From assembly GCA_030537915.1 (NCBI GenBank), contig JAUNUZ010000038.1, positions 1,926 to 11,108 on the forward strand: 9,183 bases of DNA, in the 5' to 3' direction. The translations under genes were made by a program, and so were the position numbers. Positions 5,820 to 9,183 of this stretch are shown piece after piece; the stretch's first letter is position 1, and each line of letters opens with the position of its first letter. Under the pieces are notes generated by a model. That model was not told the DNA's origin. It did no database searches and saw nothing but the letters and a program-made list of their open reading frames with translations. Source of the stretch: Micrococcales bacterium (GTDB lineage: Bacteria > Actinomycetota > Actinomycetes > Actinomycetales > Dermatophilaceae).

Positions 5820-6566
5820 TCAGCGGGCCCGCACGTGCAGGGTCCACGGCGCGGAGGCTCGCACGGGCTCATCGAGGCCGACGTCGAAATCCTGCGCCAG
5901 GCCCTCGGCGAGGGCTGCGGGGGACCTGGCGTCGATGCCGCGCAGGCAGATCGAGCGCGCGACGAGCCCCCGGGTGTGCTTGGCGCCGTGCGTCGCGCCC
6001 GGCACCGCGACGTGGACCCACTTCTTGGCCTGCGCGCCCCTTGGCCGCCAGGCGGCGACGTAGTCCGAGGACCTCGCGTCGACGATGACGCCGCTCCCGG
6101 CCGCGGCCTGCAGCGCCACACCCAGGGCAGGCCGCCACAGTTGAGCCAACGGTGGCAGCCCCGGCACAGACGTCCCCATCGCGAGCCGGTAGGGGGCGAC
6201 GGCATCGCGCAGCCGCAGCGCACCGTAGAGGGGGCTGACGATGACGATCCAACGCGTCGCCCGGGCGCGGGCCGGGCCGGTGAGGCTAGCGAGGTCGAGG
6301 GCGTCGTAGAGGACCCCGGTGTAGAGCTGACCGACGGGCACCGCGGGAGCCTTGTCCAGGCGGGTGTTGGCGTCGACCTGTTCGGCGAGGGTGTGCGGTA
6401 GACCTAGCAGCCGAGCGCCCTCGACCCCTCCGCCGACCTGGGCGAGCGCAGCCGCGGTCTGCGCACGAACCGCGCTGAGCTGGTCGAACGACAACCGTTC
6501 GGGGCGCATCGGCGCGCCCCGCCGGCGGGTCGTCTTGGTCTGCGAGGGCGGGAGAAGGATGAGCAC
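5820..6566 (-). CDS. yaaA: YaaA family peroxide stress protein (DUF328)
   Basis: A 248-residue cytoplasmic protein of the YaaA/DUF328 family. In E. coli YaaA lowers intracellular free iron during peroxide stress and is OxyR-controlled; it has a DNA-binding-like fold, and its biochemical activity is not settled. Family motifs in order are LILLPPSQTK (2-11), where the family often has LPPSETK, LYTGVLYDAL (81-90), SPLYGALRLRDAVAPYRLAMG (111-131), VDARSSDY (162-169) and KHTRGLVAR (196-204). The GTG at 6566 is the only start that keeps the family N-terminus. AGGAG is only 1 nt before it, too close for a normal ribosome site, while TACCTT lies exactly 6 nt upstream, so a leaderless transcript is likely. 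It is divergent from the RNB gene across 17 bp and convergent with the RNase H fusion. Its peroxide role fits the nearby peroxiredoxin, though they are in different transcripts. Confidence 0.92.
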   Translation of the reverse strand: MLILLPPSQTKTTRRRGAPMRPERLSFDQLSAVRAQTAAALAQVGGGVEGARLLGLPHTLAEQVDANTRLDKAPAVPVGQLYTGVLYDALDLASLTGPARARATRWIVIVSPLYGALRLRDAVAPYRLAMGTSVPGLPPLAQLWRPALGVALQAAAGSGVIVDARSSDYVAAWRPRGAQAKKWVHVAVPGATHGAKHTRGLVARSICLRGIDARSPAALAEGLAQDFDVGLDEPVRASAPWTLHVRAR

Positions 6567-6584
6567 GCTCCTAAGGTAGAGACA
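6566..6584. promoter_or_regulatory. Symmetric bidirectional leaderless promoter of yaaA and the RNB gene
   Basis: The core TAAGGTA (6572-6578) reads as TAAGGT on plus and TACCTT on minus, both fitting the TANNNT -10 pattern. Six bases, AGAGAC on plus and AGGAGC on minus, separate each -10 from its start codon. The first base of each start codon, A6584 and G6566, thus falls exactly where +1 is expected, and both lie 9 bp from the core's centre at 6575. Neither side has a convincing TTGACA-like -35; CTGACG on minus is 19 bp away. For the plus gene, AAGG at 6573-6576 could alternatively act as a weak ribosome site on a longer transcript. Confidence 0.6.
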
Positions 6585-8026
6585 TGACTCTGAGACGCGT
6601 CAGCCTGCATGCCGACTCCGGCTCCGGCGCCGACACAGCCGGCCTGCGCGCCGCGTTCGACGCCATTCGCATCGAGTTCCAGATCCCGGCCACCTTCCCG
6701 CCGGCGGTCCTGGCCGAGGCGCAGAGCGCGGCGGTCGCCACCCCGCGCCCGCAGCGGGACGAGACCGCCGTGGAGTTCGTCACGATCGACCCGCCCGGCT
6801 CGATGGACCTGGATCAGGCAATGGCCCTTGGGCGGGACGGCTCCGGATACCGGGTCCGTTATGCGATCGCAGACGTGCCCGCCTTCGTCGTGGCCGGGGG
6901 AGCGATCGACGTCGAGGCCAGGGCCCGAGTCGAGACCCTCTACCTGCCGGACGCGCGCAGCCCCCTGCATCCGCCCGTCCTGTCAGAGGAAGCCGCCAGC
7001 CTGCTGCCCGGCGTCGACCGCCCCGCCTACGTCTGGGACCTGCGGCTCGACGCCGCTTCGCAAGTCACCGGCGTCGAGGTCTACCGCGCGCTCGTGCGCA
7101 GCCGGGCCCGCTTCGACTACGCGGGAGTCCAGGCCGACATCGACTCCGGCCGCGCGCCCGAAGGGCTCGCCCTGCTCGCCGAAATCGGTACCAAGCGCCA
7201 AGCACTCGAGATCGCGCGCGGCGGTGCGAGTCTGCCCATGCCCGAGCAGGAGGTCGTCGTCGACCAGGGCGGGCGCTACACCCTTCGTTATCGGCCCTCG
7301 TTGCCCGCCGAGGAGTGGAACGCGCAGATCTCCCTCATGACCGGGATGGCAGCCGCGACGCTCATGCTGGGCGGCCAGGTCGGGATCCTGCGGACGATGC
7401 CGGAGCCGGACCCGCAGGCGCTGACGCAGTTCCGGCGCACCGTGGCGGCGATGGGGGCATCCTGGCCGCAGGATCAGACCTACGGTGCCTTCCTGCGCGG
7501 GTTGGACCAGGCCAACGCGGCGCACCTGGCGATCATCCACGAGGCGACGACTCTCTTCCGCGGCGCCGGCTACACGCCTTTCGACGCGGAAATGCCCGCG
7601 CAGCGGGTGCACGCGGCTGTCGCGGCGCCGTACGCCCATGTCACGGCTCCACTGCGCCGACTCGTCGACCGCTTCGGCCTCGCCGTCTGCGCCGCGCTGA
7701 GCGCGGGGGAGCCGGTGCCGCAGTGGGCGCGTGCCGCGTTACCTCAGCTTGCGGGGTTGATGCGTGCCGGGGATCAGCGAGCCGCGGCGGTCGCGCGGGC
7801 CTGCAGAGACGCCGCCGAAGCAGCCGAGCTGAGCGGGCGCATCGGGCAGGAGTTCGACGCTGTGGTCGTCGACGACCGTGGCTCCAAGGGCTCGCTCGTC
7901 GCGCTCACCGACCCCGCGATCCTCGCGCCCTGCACCGATCGGGCAGAGCCGGGCACCACGGTCCGGGTGCGACTCACCGCAGCGGACCTCCTCGAGCGCA
8001 CCGTGCGCTTCGAGGTCGTGAGGTAG
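6584..8026 (+). CDS. RNB-domain (RNase II family) ribonuclease, compact actinobacterial form
   Basis: A 480-residue protein with the RNB exoribonuclease domain, which degrades RNA 3' to 5' with two metal ions. The catalytic acidic cluster is read as D69-PPGSM-D75-L-D77-Q78 in FVTIDPPGSMDLDQAM; E. coli RNase II has four Asp here, so the fourth is replaced by Gln. Later motifs are YRVRYAIADVPAFV (86-99), YLPDARSPLHPPVLSEEAASLLPG (about 123-146), EEWNAQISLMTGMAAATLML (about 244-263) and TAPLRRLVDRF with R358-R359, matching the TSPIRR region that binds RNA in the family. The N-terminal cold-shock domains of RNase II/R are absent (only about 65 residues precede the RNB domain), and the C-terminal 60 residues could at most be a degenerate OB/S1-like fold. 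It is divergent from yaaA and convergent with tetR. Family is secure; substrate is unknown. Confidence 0.92.
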   Translation: MTLRRVSLHADSGSGADTAGLRAAFDAIRIEFQIPATFPPAVLAEAQSAAVATPRPQRDETAVEFVTIDPPGSMDLDQAMALGRDGSGYRVRYAIADVPAFVVAGGAIDVEARARVETLYLPDARSPLHPPVLSEEAASLLPGVDRPAYVWDLRLDAASQVTGVEVYRALVRSRARFDYAGVQADIDSGRAPEGLALLAEIGTKRQALEIARGGASLPMPEQEVVVDQGGRYTLRYRPSLPAEEWNAQISLMTGMAAATLMLGGQVGILRTMPEPDPQALTQFRRTVAAMGASWPQDQTYGAFLRGLDQANAAHLAIIHEATTLFRGAGYTPFDAEMPAQRVHAAVAAPYAHVTAPLRRLVDRFGLAVCAALSAGEPVPQWARAALPQLAGLMRAGDQRAAAVARACRDAAEAAELSGRIGQEFDAVVVDDRGSKGSLVALTDPAILAPCTDRAEPGTTVRVRLTAADLLERTVRFEVVR

Positions 8027-8066
8027 GCAGCTCGTAAAAAGGTCGCGGCGAAAGTCGGCAGGTGAT
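8027..8066. other. Short gap between convergent RNB and tetR genes
   Basis: Forty bases separate the two stop codons. An A5 run (8036-8040) would be a T-tract for the minus strand, but I find no stable hairpin directly before it. Within the end of tetR, GGTCT and AGACC can pair weakly on the minus strand. No firm terminator is called. Confidence 0.3.
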
Positions 8067-8798
8067 CTATTGGTCTGGTGTGACGATCCAAGACCCCGGC
8101 AGGGACCGGTCGGCGACCGGTCGGGTCAGGGCGGCCAGGACCGTGGGGAGCAGGCGACGCGCGAGGAGGTCGACGTCGGTGACGTCCTCGACGAGGGCTC
8201 GAACCGTGCTCCGCTCGAGTATGCCGTAGAGGATCTCCACGAGGTCCTCGGTCGGAACGGTCGGCTCAAGGCCCGCTCGGCGCAGGGTGACCAGGACGGC
8301 GTCGGCCATCCTGCTCCACTGCCGGGCGCTGATCTCGTTGAAGAACACGTGCGCGCCCGGATCGCGCATCGCCGCCAGCCGAAGCTCGGTGTGGATGAGG
8401 TAGTGCTCGCGCCCCAACGGCTGGGCCGCGAAGAACTGTGCCAGGACCTCGCCCAGGTCGTCCCCGCCCGACCCGGCGCAGATGCCGGACGCGGGGCTGT
8501 CGCTTCCCGAACCGGCATGCTCGGCCAACTCGGTGAGCATCTCTAGGATCGCGTCGCTTTCGCGCAGGAGCACGGCCTCGATGAGGGAGTCCTTGTCCGA
8601 GAAGTTGGAGTAGAACGCGCCTCGGGTGAAGCCCGCAGCGTCGCATATCTCCTCCACCGTGGCGGCGAAGACGCCGCGATCGACGAAGACCCTCCTGGCC
8701 GCGTCGAGCAGGCGGGTGCGCGTCGCCAGCCGGCGGGCCGACAACTGTCGTACGTTGGGTCCGGCGGCCACGAGGGGGGCCCAGCGACGGCTCGTCAT
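8067..8798 (-). CDS. TetR/AcrR-family transcriptional regulator
   Basis: A 243-residue dimeric repressor-type protein. The N-terminal DNA-binding domain is clear: TRTRLLDAARRVFVDRG (26-42), then the helix-turn-helix ATVEEICDAAGFTRGAFYSNFSDKDSLIEAVL (46-77), where GAFYSNF is the usual recognition-helix end. The rest is the helical ligand-binding and dimer domain and is not recognisable as to ligand; a Gly/Ser/Asp-rich insert lies at about 95-114. ATG at 8798 is chosen because a GAGG site is 4 nt upstream and the HTH then begins at a normal distance. The reading frame remains open upstream to 9113, but that would run through the palindromes and into the divergent transporter gene. By position it most likely represses itself and the adjacent MMPL gene through the three palindromes between them. 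Confidence 0.93.
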   Translation of the reverse strand: MTSRRWAPLVAAGPNVRQLSARRLATRTRLLDAARRVFVDRGVFAATVEEICDAAGFTRGAFYSNFSDKDSLIEAVLLRESDAILEMLTELAEHAGSGSDSPASGICAGSGGDDLGEVLAQFFAAQPLGREHYLIHTELRLAAMRDPGAHVFFNEISARQWSRMADAVLVTLRRAGLEPTVPTEDLVEILYGILERSTVRALVEDVTDVDLLARRLLPTVLAALTRPVADRSLPGSWIVTPDQ

Positions 8799-8991
8799 GT
8801 GACCTCGGGGGCTCGGGCGGGTGTCCGGCGTGCCTCGGGTGGCGCCCGCATGTCGGATGATCGGGGACGGAGTAGCGAGTGGTTCAAAACGAGCGTATCC
8901 GATACATTGCCGTATCGGATACAGCTTCGTATCCGAATGGCGAGCCGATCGCTTCGGCTTGACCCTGCCACCCACCCTGGGGAGCCCATCC
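8799..8991. promoter_or_regulatory. tetR-MMPL divergent control region
   Basis: This 193-bp spacer carries the promoters of both genes around the operator array. For tetR, TTGAAC (minus strand of 8882-8887) is a good -35 with GATCAT 19 bp further on as a possible -10. For the transporter gene, TTGCCG (8907-8912) is 17 bp from TATCCG (8930-8935), placing a weak promoter directly over the second and third palindromes. GGGGAG (8979-8984), 7 nt before the GTG at 8992, is a good ribosome site. The promoter calls are tentative; the palindromes are certain. Confidence 0.45.
8895..8939. repeat. Three palindromic operator-like repeats at 17-bp period
   Basis: GTATCCGATAC (8895-8905) and GTATCGGATAC (8912-8922) are perfect reverse complements of each other, and each is itself a palindrome around its central base. 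A third, decayed copy, GTATCCGAATG (8929-8939), keeps the first eight bases. The centres lie at 8900, 8917 and 8934, an exact 17-bp period. Position between a tetR gene and its divergent transporter gene makes them the probable TetR operators. Confidence 0.8.
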
Positions 8992-9183
8992 GTGTCACCT
9001 GCGTTATTCGCCCTGGGGCGCGCCTGCTTCCGGCATCGGCGCAGGGTCCTGCTCTCGTGGATCGTCCTGGTCCTCCTGCTCGGAGCACTGGCCGCCGCCT
9101 TCGGAAAGGGCACGACCGAGGTCTATTCGGTGCCCGGCAGCGAATCCCAGCAGACTCTCGACGACCTGCGCGGACGCTTCCCC
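8992..9183 (+). CDS. MMPL-family (RND-type) membrane transporter, N-terminal 64 residues, partial
   Basis: Sixty-four residues are visible before the right edge. They show a short basic N-terminus (ALGRACFRHRRRV), a hydrophobic membrane helix (about 19-37, LLSWIVLVLLLGALAAAFG) and the start of the extracytoplasmic loop with FGKGTTEVYSVPGSESQQTLDDLRGRFP. The phrase with a PGSESQQ-like motif followed by a LxxRFP is typical of actinobacterial MMPL proteins, proton-driven exporters of lipids or drugs of about 700 residues. The GTG at 8992 is fixed by a GGGGAG site 7 nt upstream. Codon 5 is TTA, rare in such GC-rich DNA, but the RNB gene also has one, so no special regulation is inferred. It is divergent from tetR, a common exporter/regulator layout. 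The substrate cannot be told. Confidence 0.88.
   Translation, partial: MSPALFALGRACFRHRRRVLLSWIVLVLLLGALAAAFGKGTTEVYSVPGSESQQTLDDLRGRFP

Noticed and set aside
5493..6401. A 302-codon plus-strand open frame spanning the end of the RNase H fusion and yaaA
   Set aside because: It crosses the convergent gap out of frame with one gene and antisense to the other; no family likeness.
7315..8037. A 240-codon plus-strand frame inside the RNB gene
   Set aside because: It is an alternative frame of a clearly coding region with a Gly/Arg-rich nonsense composition.
8895..8939. CRISPR-like repeat array
   Set aside because: Repeats are only 11 bp, palindromic, with 6-bp spacers and three copies; operator sites explain them better.
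9004..9006. TTA codon 5 of the MMPL gene as a bldA-type developmental switch
   Set aside because: A TTA also occurs in the RNB housekeeping-type gene (about 7739), and there is no sign that the host is a Streptomyces-like organism.
8799..9113. N-terminal extension of the TetR gene to 9113
   Set aside because: It would code through the palindrome array and into the divergent transporter gene; the ATG at 8798 gives a normal-sized regulator.

Overview
This is a GC-rich, gene-dense chromosomal window with frequent GTG starts, purine-rich Shine-Dalgarno sites and GTGA stop/start overlaps. These features point to a high-GC actinobacterium. The gene content supports this: a homodimeric-type aceE next to a DUF3052 gene and an ahpE-like peroxiredoxin, followed by NIF3, a C4 zinc-ribbon coiled-coil protein and an RNase H/phosphatase fusion. 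From memory, that is the order around aceE in Mycobacterium tuberculosis (Rv2228c-Rv2241) and in streptomycetes. A Micrococcales-type host is plausible but cannot be proved from the window.

Layout. Positions 1-457 (minus) hold the N-terminal third-of-a-domain start of AceE, the pyruvate dehydrogenase E1 subunit, with fdhD (formate dehydrogenase sulfurtransferase) upstream of it at 611-1498 on the same strand. A 191-bp divergent spacer separates fdhD from DUF3052 (1690-2118), ahpE (2134-2619) and tRNA-Val(UAC) (2637-2709), all on plus. A GC-rich hairpin follows the tRNA. Then comes a tightly coupled plus-strand trio: NIF3 (2809-3693), zinc-ribbon protein (3690-4427) and RNase H/histidine phosphatase fusion (4424-5743). 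Each junction is a 4-bp GTGA overlap. A hairpin at 5765-5793 lies between this operon and the convergent yaaA gene (5820-6566, minus).

yaaA and the divergent RNB-family ribonuclease gene (6584-8026, plus) start only 17 bp apart. Their start codons sit symmetrically around a TAAGGTA core that reads as a -10 element on both strands, so both mRNAs are predicted to be leaderless. The RNB protein has a Q in place of the last Asp of the catalytic acidic cluster, and lacks the N-terminal cold-shock domains. It converges with a TetR-family regulator gene (8067-8798, minus), which is divergent from an MMPL-type membrane transporter gene that runs off the window (8992-9183, plus). Between these two lie three GTATCSGATAC-like palindromes at an exact 17-bp period, the likely TetR operator array.

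Overall this is mostly ordinary core genome: central metabolism, redox defence and RNA processing, plus one local TetR/exporter module. I see no transposase, phage gene, CRISPR array or defence system. The points most worth a second look are the symmetric bidirectional leaderless promoter, the three-site operator array, the altered RNB active site, and the coupled NIF3/zinc-ribbon/RNase H trio whose joint role is unknown.
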